A stretch of 7,168 nucleotides of DNA, taken from positions 1-7,168 of the forward strand of contig JAHEOG010000211.1 in NCBI GenBank assembly GCA_018609925.1. Reading direction: 5' to 3'. The notes beneath the pieces are model-generated. The model was not told the DNA's origin. It ran no database searches and saw only the letters and a program-made list of their open reading frames with translations. This stretch comes from Gammaproteobacteria bacterium (GTDB taxonomy: Bacteria; Pseudomonadota; Gammaproteobacteria; Thiohalorhabdales; Thiohalorhabdaceae). Shown one piece after another: positions 1 through 6,037 of the stretch (position 1 is the first letter of the stretch; each line of letters opens with the position of its first letter). Both the position numbers and the translations under genes were made by a program.

Positions 1-2
1 AC

Positions 3-27
3 GCCGGGCTGGGGGAGAACAGCCGGC
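3..27 (-). terminator. Possible terminator stem after hsp20 (cut by window edge)
   Basis: Just after the hsp20 stop codon, the minus strand can fold into a GC-rich hairpin. Arm GCCGGCTG (20-27) pairs with CAGCCCGGC (3-11), with one bulged C and an 8-nt loop. Only two bases follow the stem before the window ends, so a U-tract cannot be checked. The position fits the end of a transcription unit, but in GC-rich DNA such stems also arise by chance. Confidence 0.35.
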
Positions 28-28
28 T

Positions 29-529
29 CTATTCCACCTGGATCCGCCGGCGCTTGGCCTGCTCCTTCTTGGGCAGGGTCAGATCCAGCACTCCATCCTC
101 GAAATGGGCCTTGGCGCTGTCGGCGTCCACATCGGCAGGCAGGGCCACGGTCCGGGCGAAGTCACCGTAAGCGATCTCCCGGCGATAGTAGTCGCCTTCC
201 TGCTGGCCTTCCTCCTGCTCTTGCCGGGTGGAGGCCTTGATGGTCACGGTATTGTCCGTCACCGACACATCCAGGTCGTCCTTGCTTACCCCGGGCAGCT
301 CCGCACGGATCTGGACATCATTCTCCCGGTCCTTGACGTCCACCCGGGGCGACCGGCCCTCGAAGGGCGCCAGCTCACCGACCCGGGGCAGGTCCCCACG
401 CAACGGGCTCATCCAGCGCCGGCCCAGGAAGTCCTCGAACAGCCGCTCCATCTCCTCGAAGGGGCTGGGCGCCGTCCCCGGGCGTCGGGTCTGCAGCTCC
501 TGGCCTTGCCTCTCCTGTTCTTCCGCCAT
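29..529 (-). CDS. Hsp20 family small heat-shock protein
   Basis: A 166-residue cytoplasmic small heat-shock protein of the alpha-crystallin/Hsp20 family. Such proteins are ATP-independent chaperones that hold unfolding clients for refolding by DnaK and ClpB. The N-terminal arm (about 1-60) is charged and contains the amphipathic segment FEEMERLFEDFL (24-35). The alpha-crystallin domain starts near PRVDV (61-65), includes ELPGV (77-81), and ends with the family's G-x-L signature in DGVLDLTLPK (145-154). The C-terminal tail has the I-x-I/V oligomer-docking motif as IQV (163-165). The length is normal for a bacterial class A Hsp20. The ATG at 529 is chosen because AAGGGGG lies 8 nt upstream and the Hsp20 arm starts there. 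The frame stays open to 763, but that extension is proline-rich, unlike Hsp20, and overlaps the upstream gene. The gene is probably transcribed on its own from the 530-635 gap. Family assignment is firm; the client range cannot be told. Confidence 0.95.
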   Translation of the reverse strand: MAEEQERQGQELQTRRPGTAPSPFEEMERLFEDFLGRRWMSPLRGDLPRVGELAPFEGRSPRVDVKDRENDVQIRAELPGVSKDDLDVSVTDNTVTIKASTRQEQEEGQQEGDYYRREIAYGDFARTVALPADVDADSAKAHFEDGVLDLTLPKKEQAKRRRIQVE

Positions 530-537
530 GATGGTCA

Positions 538-553
538 CCCCCTTGGTAAGGGG
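538..553 (-). promoter_or_regulatory. Hairpin sequestering the hsp20 ribosome binding site (candidate RNA thermometer)
   Basis: On the minus strand CCCCTT (548-553) is followed by the 3-nt loop ACC (545-547) and then AAGGGG (539-544), a perfect 6-bp stem. A seventh U-G pair is possible with G 538. The 3' arm is the hsp20 Shine-Dalgarno sequence AAGGGGG (538-544), 8 nt before the ATG at 529. Folding would therefore hide the ribosome site. Known Hsp20 thermometers (ROSE, and the short hsp17 hairpin of Synechocystis) also block the ribosome site, but I see no ROSE-specific motif here. The pairing is directly visible; temperature control is inference. Confidence 0.45.
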
Positions 554-563
554 AAAATCGCTT

Positions 564-591
564 CCTATCCCCTTAGATAGGGACGGATAGG
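564..591 (-). repeat. Three copies of GATAGG/CCTATC before hsp20
   Basis: On the plus strand GATAGG occurs at 576-581 and 586-591, exactly 10 bp apart, and its reverse complement CCTATC lies at 564-569. The 564-569 and 576-581 copies form a 6-bp inverted repeat with a 6-nt centre. The cluster overlaps the candidate -10 box and inferred transcription start of hsp20. It could be a protein-binding site, or it may simply reflect the -10 sequence plus chance. Confidence 0.35.
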
Positions 592-603
592 CGGTGGCAC
601 AAC
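575..603 (-). promoter_or_regulatory. Candidate sigma-32-type promoter for hsp20
   Basis: On the minus strand CCCTATCT (575-582) matches the heat-shock sigma factor -10 consensus CCCCATNT at six of seven defined positions. The 14-nt spacer (583-596) is a normal length. The element at the -35 position, GTTGTGC (597-603), keeps only the central TTG of CTTGAAA, so it is weak. If real, transcription would start near 565-568 and leave a leader of about 36-39 nt made mostly of the ribosome-site hairpin. A sigma-70 reading (TTGTGC, 17 nt, TATCTA) is poorer. Confidence 0.35.
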
Positions 604-635
604 CGGGGGCCAGGGAAAATGGTCTTGGGGAAGGG

Positions 636-1997
636 CTAGGCGGCCGTGAACAGATCCCGGTACATGGCCCGGGCCCACTCGAGGGTGGCCCGACCCTTGG
701 CGTGATCCCACTCCTGGTCCAGCCGGGTATTGGCCAAAGACCACACGTAGCGCCCATCCACAAGCCGGTAGCTGTACCGGTTTCGGATCAGGATGGCCCG
801 GTCGGGATCAGCGCTAACCATGGAGTAGCAAACGGTTTCCGGACTCCGCCACGCCAGCTCCTCGCCCTGGGAGCGCGCGGCGATGAGCTCGGCCACGTAA
901 CGCGCCTCGGAATTGGCGGTGCTGCCGGCCTTTGCCAAGGGCATGGAGCGGGCGTCCCCGGTGACGTAGACCCGGGGATCGCCGATGACGTTGTACTTGA
1001 GGGGATCGATGTCGGCCTCCTGCTGGGATCCGGGCTTGGACAGGCCCAGGATTTCGAGGAGCAGCCCGCCCCGGATAGGGGGATAGATGGCACCATCGTC
1101 GAATCCGTGACCGCCGAATCGGGTCTCCACTTGTCGGTTGTGGGGGTCCAGCCCGGTGACCTCCGTGGACGGGACGTATTCGATGGTATCCGGGTAGAGC
1201 TCATTGAAGGCCCCCAGGAAGCCCTCGCTCTTGGTGGCGGGCTCGGGGTTCCCGTCGAGGAGGAGCACCTTGCCCTTCACCCCCCGGGCCTGGAAGCGAT
1301 CGGCGATCATACAGGCCCGCTCGTAGGGTGCGGGCAGGCAGCGATAATTGCCGGAGGGCACGGTAAGCAGGAAGGTCCCGCCCTCGAAGGCCTCCACCTT
1401 GCCCTTGATGGTGAGATCCGAGCTGCCCGGCAGGAACCCGGCCGGGTAATGGTCGCGCAGGGTCTGCTCGGCGGCCGGGTCTTCCACCCCCATGCCGGAA
1501 TAGTCGTACTCGATCCCGGGCGCCAGGACCAGCCAGTCGTAGTCCAGATAGCCCCGCTCGGTGAAGACACGCCGGCTGTCCCGGTCGACGTCCACCACCG
1601 TCGCATTGAAGTAGAGGTAATCATTGGCCCGCGCGGCATCGTGGAAGCTATGGCAGAGGCGCTCCCAGTCCACCACCCCCGCGTAGAAGGTATTGGAGAT
1701 GGGGCTGGAGACGAACGTGCGGCGCCGCTCGATGAGGACCACATCGAAATCGGGCTTGGCCCGTTTCAGGTACTTGGCCAGGGACAGGCCCGACCAGCCG
1801 CCCCCGACCACGACCACACGCTCGCCCCGGGCCTTGGGCACCGTTGCGGGTTGGCCAAATACCGTAGCCACATGGGGCGCGCCGTCGGGAGCGGGATCGC
1901 CGGAGGCGCTTGCCCATCCGGCCGCGGTGCCGGCCGCGGCAGCCCCGGCGCTTCCGGCCAAGCGAAAGAAGTCCCGGCGGGAGTGGCGAGCGGTCAT
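636..1997 (-). CDS. Tat-exported FCSD/SoxF-like FAD flavoprotein (sulfide dehydrogenase flavoprotein subunit family)
   Basis: A 453-residue pyridine nucleotide-disulfide-type flavoprotein, closest by motif to the flavoprotein subunit (FccB/SoxF) of flavocytochrome c sulfide dehydrogenase. Classical members oxidise sulfide in the periplasm and pass electrons to a cytochrome c subunit. Residues 6-13 (SRRDFFRL) are a twin-arginine signal, followed by an Ala/Gly-rich segment to about 33. FAD binding is indicated by VVVVGGGWSG (61-70), acidic E90, LAPG (158-161) and VYVTGDA (343-349). Cys220 in RCLPAPYERA and Cys390 in VCYS match the family's redox disulfide. The segment FVSSPISN (95-102) aligns with the region that holds the covalent-FAD cysteine of the Chromatium-type enzyme, and serine appears at that place. 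The ATG is preceded by GAAGGA (2005-2010) with a 7-nt spacer. No cytochrome gene adjoins it. The substrate is inferred; sulfide, another sulfur compound or a different reductant are possible. Confidence 0.85.
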   Translation of the reverse strand: MTARHSRRDFFRLAGSAGAAAAGTAAGWASASGDPAPDGAPHVATVFGQPATVPKARGERVVVVGGGWSGLSLAKYLKRAKPDFDVVLIERRRTFVSSPISNTFYAGVVDWERLCHSFHDAARANDYLYFNATVVDVDRDSRRVFTERGYLDYDWLVLAPGIEYDYSGMGVEDPAAEQTLRDHYPAGFLPGSSDLTIKGKVEAFEGGTFLLTVPSGNYRCLPAPYERACMIADRFQARGVKGKVLLLDGNPEPATKSEGFLGAFNELYPDTIEYVPSTEVTGLDPHNRQVETRFGGHGFDDGAIYPPIRGGLLLEILGLSKPGSQQEADIDPLKYNVIGDPRVYVTGDARSMPLAKAGSTANSEARYVAELIAARSQGEELAWRSPETVCYSMVSADPDRAILIRNRYSYRLVDGRYVWSLANTRLDQEWDHAKGRATLEWARAMYRDLFTAA

Positions 1998-2004
1998 TGT
2001 GGAA

Positions 2005-2010
2005 TCCTTC
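2005..2010 (-). promoter_or_regulatory. Ribosome binding site of the FCSD-like gene
   Basis: GAAGGA on the minus strand lies 7 nt before the ATG at 1997. It is a good Shine-Dalgarno match and fixes the start so that the twin-arginine signal is complete. Confidence 0.7.
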
Positions 2011-2014
2011 GATT

Positions 2015-2044
2015 GGCTAGGCTCGTGTCACGGCTCTGCTAGCC
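2015..2044 (-). repeat. Nested inverted repeat between trpC and the FCSD-like gene
   Basis: GGCTAG (2015-2020) and CTAGCC (2039-2044) form an outer 6-bp dyad. Inside it lies the palindrome CGTGTCACG (2024-2032). Together they fill most of the 49-nt gap, immediately after the trpC stop and upstream of the next ribosome site. No T-run follows in the direction of transcription, so this is not a standard intrinsic terminator. An operator, an mRNA-processing stem or chance are all possible. Confidence 0.4.
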
Positions 2045-2046
2045 CC

Positions 2047-2859
2047 CTACTCGGGGCGCAGGAGGGAAGCAAGGACCTCACCCGGGTCCGGCCCCCGCAT
2101 GAGGGATTCCCCGATCAGGAAGGCATTGAGTCCGGCCTCCCGGAGCCGTTCCATGTCGTGGCGGCCGTGGATACCGCTTTCCGCCACCAGCGTCACCCCC
2201 TCCGGGACCTCCCGGGCAAGCTCGACGCTGGTCTCCAGGCGGGTTTCGAAGGTATGCAGGTCGCGATTGTTGATGCCAATAAGCTCAGCTCCGGCCGCTA
2301 GGGCTCGATCCAGCTCGGTCCGGTCGTGGACCTCCACCAGCGCGGGCATGCCCTCCTCCTGGGCCCGCTGTAGGCACCGCTCCAGAACCGGATCGTCGAG
2401 GGCCGCGACGATGAGCAGGACACAGTCGGCCCCGATAAGCCGGGCCTCGCTCACCTGATAGGGATCCAGGGTGAAGTCCTTGCGCAGGGCCGGTAGGCCG
2501 CTGGCGTTGCGGGCCTGGCCCAGGAAGGCGTCCGCCCCGCCAAAGAACTCGGCGTCGGTCAAAACGGAAAGCGCTGCCGCCCCGCCCTTCGCGTAGCTGG
2601 CCCCGATCCAGGCGGGATCGAAGTCCTCCCGGATCACCCCGGCGGACGGGCTGGCGCGCTTGACCTCGGCGATAACCGCGGGCGGATCGGCGAGGCCGCG
2701 GTCCCGGAGGGCCCCGAGGAAATCGCGCACCGGAGGCGCCTCCCCGCGGGCCAGGGCCTCTCGGAGGGCATCCTCGGACCGGCTCTCGCGCCTGTTGGCC
2801 AGCTCCTCGGCCTTGCGCGCCAGGATGGAATCCAGGAAGGGGCCCCGAGCGGCGCTCAT
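2047..2859 (-). CDS. trpC: Indole-3-glycerol phosphate synthase
   Basis: A 270-residue cytoplasmic (beta/alpha)8 enzyme that converts carboxyphenylamino-deoxyribulose 5-phosphate to indole-3-glycerol phosphate, with loss of CO2 and water, in tryptophan synthesis. Motifs occur in the family order: IAEVKRASPSAG (63-74) with E65 and K67, LSVLTD...FFGG (97-108), LRKDF (125-129) with the general acid Lys127, VEVH (175-178) with E176, GINNRDL (195-201), and AESGI (226-230). The length is normal for a single-function TrpC, with no fused TrpF domain. The start overlaps the trpD stop as ATGA (2856-2859), implying translational coupling; no strong Shine-Dalgarno lies before it. It is the last trp gene of this cluster, and trpF is not in the window. 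The assignment is secure. Confidence 0.97.
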   Translation of the reverse strand: MSAARGPFLDSILARKAEELANRRESRSEDALREALARGEAPPVRDFLGALRDRGLADPPAVIAEVKRASPSAGVIREDFDPAWIGASYAKGGAAALSVLTDAEFFGGADAFLGQARNASGLPALRKDFTLDPYQVSEARLIGADCVLLIVAALDDPVLERCLQRAQEEGMPALVEVHDRTELDRALAAGAELIGINNRDLHTFETRLETSVELAREVPEGVTLVAESGIHGRHDMERLREAGLNAFLIGESLMRGPDPGEVLASLLRPE

Positions 2860-3914
2860 GCCGAGCTCGCGGCTTCTTGGGTGAAGGCGGCCAGGCCCTC
2901 CAGCTTGGCCCGGGCCGCACCGCTGTCGATGGCCGCGGCCGCGCGCTCGAGACCGGCGGGCAGGTCCGGGGCCACCCCCGCAACGTAAAGGGCCGCCCCC
3001 GCGTTCAACACCACGATGTCCCGCTTGGGGCCGGGCTCCCCGGCGAGGATGTCCCGCAGAACGGTGGCGTTGTCGACGGCGTCGCCGGCCTGTAGGTCCT
3101 CCGGGGAAACGCGGGGCAGGCCCAGGTCCTCGGGGTCCAGCTCGTAGCGCTCGATGGCTCCCTCACGGAGCTCCGCCACTCGGGTGGGGCCCAGGGTGGA
3201 GAGCTCGTCCATGCCGTCCGCCGCGTGCACCACCAGGACGTGGTGGCTGCCCAGCTCCTGCAGGACCCGGGCCAGGGGCTCCAGCCAGGCGTCATCGAAG
3301 ACCCCTACGACTTGATGTGGGGCCAGGGCCGGGTTGGTAAGCGGACCCAAAAGGTTGAACAGGGTCCGGATGCCCAGGGCCTTGCGCGGCCCGATGGCGT
3401 GCTTCATGGCGCCGTGGTGGCTGGGGGCGAACAGGAACCCGATGCCCACCTCCCGTATCGCCCGAGCGACGGCGGAGGCGGGGATCTCCAGCGCCACCCC
3501 CAGCTCCGCCAAGACATCGGCGCTACCGGAGCGGGAGGACACCGAGCGGTTGCCGTGCTTGGCCACATGGGCCCCCGCGCCGGCGGCGACGAAGGCGGCG
3601 GCCGTGGAGATATTGAAGGTGCCGCTGCGGTCCCCGCCCGTGCCGCAGGTATCCACCAGATGGGGGGCATCCACCCGGATGCCCTCGGCCAGCTCGCGCA
3701 TGACCGCCGCGGCCCCGGTGATCTCCGCCACCGTCTCGCCTTTTCCCCGCAAGGCCACCAGCAGGCCGGCTACGGCCTCGGGCTCGGCCTCGCCGCCCAT
3801 GACCTCCCGCATGACCGCCTCCATCTCGGCGCGGGACAGGTCCTCACCGACCACCAAACGGGCAATGGCCTCACGGGTACGCCCGCCCGGCGAGGGCTCC
3901 TCCGAAGGCGCCAT
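2856..3914 (-). CDS. trpD: Anthranilate phosphoribosyltransferase
   Basis: A 352-residue cytoplasmic enzyme that joins anthranilate to PRPP to give phosphoribosyl-anthranilate, the second committed step to tryptophan. An N-terminal helical domain (about 14-80) is followed by VDTCGTGGD (87-95), the PRPP-binding glycine loop. FNIST (100-104), KHGNRSVSSRSGSADVL (119-135) and the anthranilate-site stretch around SHHGAMKHAIGPRKALG (165-181) come next, then LFNLLGPLTNP (185-195). GMDE (234-237) carries the metal-binding Asp-Glu pair. The protein is a separate TrpD, not fused to TrpG as in enteric bacteria. The ATG lies 6 nt after the trpG stop, with only a weak, close AAAAGG upstream, so translation probably relies on coupling. 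All core motifs are intact and the assignment is secure. Confidence 0.97.
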   Translation of the reverse strand: MAPSEEPSPGGRTREAIARLVVGEDLSRAEMEAVMREVMGGEAEPEAVAGLLVALRGKGETVAEITGAAAVMRELAEGIRVDAPHLVDTCGTGGDRSGTFNISTAAAFVAAGAGAHVAKHGNRSVSSRSGSADVLAELGVALEIPASAVARAIREVGIGFLFAPSHHGAMKHAIGPRKALGIRTLFNLLGPLTNPALAPHQVVGVFDDAWLEPLARVLQELGSHHVLVVHAADGMDELSTLGPTRVAELREGAIERYELDPEDLGLPRVSPEDLQAGDAVDNATVLRDILAGEPGPKRDIVVLNAGAALYVAGVAPDLPAGLERAAAAIDSGAARAKLEGLAAFTQEAASSA

Positions 3915-3920
3915 CGCCTT

Positions 3921-4514
3921 TTATACCCCGACCGGCGCGGGCGAGGTCCCCGTCCGCGCCAGGAAGTTGGCGAGCAGGTCCTTGCCGGAGCCGGTGAGGA
4001 TGGACTCGGGGTGGAACTGCACCCCCGCCACCTCCAGCTCGCGGTGGCGCATCCCCATGATCGTGCCGTCCTCGGTCCAGGCGGTGATCCGAAGCTCCGC
4101 GGGCAGGCTGGACCGCTCCACGATCAGGCTGTGGTAGCGGGTGGCCTCCAGCGGATTGGGCAGCCCCGCGAACACCCCGGTGCCGTCGTGGTGGATCTCG
4201 GAGGTCTTGCCGTGCATGACCTGGGGGGCCCGCACCACCTGGCCGCCGTAGGCGCTAGCGATGGCCTGGTGGCCCAGGCAGACACCGAGGATGGGGATGC
4301 GGCCGGCATAGGTGCGCACGGTATCCACCGAAACCCCGGCTTCCCGCGGAGTACAGGGTCCCGGGGAGATCACGATGCCGGCCGGTGCCAGCTCGGCGAT
4401 GGTGTCCACCATCAGGGCGTCGTTGCGGTGCACGCTCACCTCGGCCCCCAGCTCCCCGAGGTACTGGACCAGGTTGTAGGTGAAGCTGTCGTAGTTGTCG
4501 ATCATGACGATCAT
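3921..4514 (-). CDS. trpG: Anthranilate synthase component II (glutamine amidotransferase)
   Basis: A 197-residue class I glutamine amidotransferase that releases ammonia from glutamine and feeds it to TrpE for anthranilate synthesis. The N-terminus IDNYDSFTYNLVQYL (5-19) is characteristic. PGPCTPREAG (51-60) forms the oxyanion region, and the catalytic triad is Cys79 in GVCLGHQ with His168 and Glu170 in QFHPES. HSLIVE (128-133) is also typical. The start at 4514 forms an ATGA overlap with the trpE stop and has GGAGGG (4521-4526) 6 nt upstream. A second ATG at 4505 is possible but worse placed. In many bacteria this subunit also serves para-aminobenzoate synthesis as PabA. Whether it does so here depends on whether a separate pabA exists, which the window cannot show. 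Confidence 0.96.
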   Translation of the reverse strand: MIVMIDNYDSFTYNLVQYLGELGAEVSVHRNDALMVDTIAELAPAGIVISPGPCTPREAGVSVDTVRTYAGRIPILGVCLGHQAIASAYGGQVVRAPQVMHGKTSEIHHDGTGVFAGLPNPLEATRYHSLIVERSSLPAELRITAWTEDGTIMGMRHRELEVAGVQFHPESILTGSGKDLLANFLARTGTSPAPVGV

Positions 4515-6025
4515 GCCGGTCCCTCCAGTCCCTGCGCCGCCATTGCCGCCGCCCGGAACAGGGCGCGGCCCTTGCTCATGGTCTCCTCGTACTCGCGCGC
4601 CGGGTCCGAATCGGCGACGATCCCGGCGCCGCTTTGGACATGGAGACAACCGTCCTTGATCACCGCGGTGCGGATGGCGATGGCAGTATCCATCTGGGCG
4701 GCATCCCCGCTAATGTGGCCCACCGCTCCGGCATAGAGGCCCCGGCGCAGGGGCTCGAGCTCCTCGATGATCTCCATAGCCCGCACCTTCGGGGCTCCGC
4801 TGACGGTGCCCGCCGGATGGGTGGCCCGCAGGACATCGAGGGCATCCAGATCGGGGCGCAGGTGCCCAACCACGTTGGAGACCATGTGCATGACGTGGGA
4901 GTAGCGCTCCACCGCAAAGGGATGGTCAACCTCCACGGTACCCGTATCCGCCACCCGTCCGGCGTCGTTGCGGGCCAGATCGAGCAGCATCAGGTGCTCG
5001 GCCCGCTCCTTGGGATCCCCCAGCAGATCCTCCGCGAGCGTAGCGTCCTCCTCCTCCGAGGCGCCACGGCGCCGGGTTCCCGCGATGGGCCGCACCGTGA
5101 CTTGACCGCCCTCCACCCGCGCCAGGATCTCGGGGGAGGAGCCCACGACCTGGGCCTCCCCCGTATCCAGATAATACATGTACGGGCTGGGATTGAGGGT
5201 ACGCAGGGCCCGATAGGCGTCGAAGGCCGGCGCCGGGAAGGGCGCCGAGAACCGCTGGGACAGCACCACCTGCATGATGTCCCCGGCCCGGATGTATTCC
5301 CGGGCCCGCTCCACGGCCGCCTCGAAATCGGCTCGCTTGGTTTGGTGGCGGAAGTCTTCCTCCCGTAGCTCGACCGGGTCGGGCTGACTCCGCTCCGGCA
5401 GGGCCCGCCTCAGATCCCCCACGCTGGCCTCGATCCGTCGGCAGGCGTCGGCGTAAGCGGTATCGGGGTCACCGTGGGGATCGGCAGGCTGGATGAGCTG
5501 GAGCTTACCGGTGAGGTTGTCGAACACCAGGAGCTGCTCGGTGCGCATCAGGAAGACATCCGGCATCCCCAGGGGATCGGGATTGGTGTCCGGCAAGCGC
5601 TCCATGTAGCGCACGGCGTCGTAGCCGAAATACCCCACGGCACCGCCGGCGAAGCGCGGCAGCCCGGGGACCGGGGCGTAGCGTACCGCGCCCAGCCACT
5701 GCCGCAGCCGATCCAGGGGGTCGCTCGGCCGCGAGCGCTCGGTGGCCTCGCCCTCCCAGTAGCGGGTGAACACCCCTTCGTGGACTGTCACCCACTCCCG
5801 TGCCGGGAGCCCGAGGATGGAATAGCGCCCCCACTTCTCGCCGCCCTCGACGGATTCCAGCAAAAAGGAGCGGGGCCGGCCGGCGAGCTTGAGGAAAGCG
5901 GAGACCGGTGTTTCCAGATCGGACAGGATCTCCCGCACCACCGGGATGCGGTCGTAGCCCTCGCGGGCGTAGGCCCGGAACTGCTCCGGGTCCGGCCTGT
6001 GCATCGGGAATTGGGGGCTGGTCAT
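4511..6025 (-). CDS. trpE: Anthranilate synthase component I
   Basis: A 504-residue chorismate-using enzyme that makes anthranilate from chorismate with ammonia supplied by TrpG. The N-terminal domain has the tryptophan feedback-site signature LLES (55-58) with RYS (67-69). NPSPYMYYL (278-286), also part of the tryptophan site, is intact, so feedback inhibition is expected. The catalytic chorismate-binding domain contains PIAGTRRRG (313-321), ERAEHLMLLDLARND (340-354), HPAGTVSGAPK (403-413), YAGAVGHIS (431-439) and QSGAGIVADSDP (464-475). The length is normal. The ATG at 6025 is 12 nt after the gph stop, within a region containing the palindrome TAGCCGGCTA (6031-6040). No clear Shine-Dalgarno is visible, and an in-frame Met8 is no better supported. 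The gap is too short for an attenuator leader. Confidence 0.97.
   Translation of the reverse strand: MTSPQFPMHRPDPEQFRAYAREGYDRIPVVREILSDLETPVSAFLKLAGRPRSFLLESVEGGEKWGRYSILGLPAREWVTVHEGVFTRYWEGEATERSRPSDPLDRLRQWLGAVRYAPVPGLPRFAGGAVGYFGYDAVRYMERLPDTNPDPLGMPDVFLMRTEQLLVFDNLTGKLQLIQPADPHGDPDTAYADACRRIEASVGDLRRALPERSQPDPVELREEDFRHQTKRADFEAAVERAREYIRAGDIMQVVLSQRFSAPFPAPAFDAYRALRTLNPSPYMYYLDTGEAQVVGSSPEILARVEGGQVTVRPIAGTRRRGASEEEDATLAEDLLGDPKERAEHLMLLDLARNDAGRVADTGTVEVDHPFAVERYSHVMHMVSNVVGHLRPDLDALDVLRATHPAGTVSGAPKVRAMEIIEELEPLRRGLYAGAVGHISGDAAQMDTAIAIRTAVIKDGCLHVQSGAGIVADSDPAREYEETMSKGRALFRAAAMAAQGLEGPA
4521..4526 (-). promoter_or_regulatory. Ribosome binding site of trpG inside the trpE 3' end
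   Basis: GGAGGG on the minus strand lies 6 nt before the trpG ATG at 4514, within the last codons of trpE. It decides the trpG start against the further upstream open frame reaching 4649 and the internal ATG at 4505. Confidence 0.75.
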
Positions 6026-6037
6026 GGCTTTAGCCGG

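Noticed and set aside
554..635. Intrinsic terminator after the FCSD-like gene
   Set aside because: No GC stem followed by a T-run is visible on the minus strand. The short TTTT runs here are not preceded by a convincing hairpin.
530..763. 78-residue N-terminal extension of the hsp20 frame
   Set aside because: It is Pro/Gly/Ser-rich, unlike Hsp20 arms, overlaps the 3' end of the flavoprotein gene, and would bypass the good ribosome site before 529.
594..2042. 482-codon open frame on the plus strand
   Set aside because: It lies antisense to the FCSD-like gene, has a low-complexity Gly/Pro/His/Val-rich product with no recognisable domain, and is the kind of open antisense frame GC-rich genes produce.
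4515..4649. Upstream extension of trpG
   Set aside because: It overlaps the trpE 3' end by 45 codons with Arg/Gly-rich sequence. The family N-terminus begins at the 4514 start, which has a strong Shine-Dalgarno and an ATGA overlap.
3225..4736. 503-codon open frame on the plus strand
   Set aside because: It is antisense to trpD, trpG and trpE, whose conserved motifs are intact on the minus strand. It crosses three gene borders and its product resembles no family I know.
6026..6037. Tryptophan attenuator or leader peptide before trpE
   Set aside because: Only 12 nt separate gph from trpE, which is too short for a leader peptide with tandem Trp codons and alternative hairpins.
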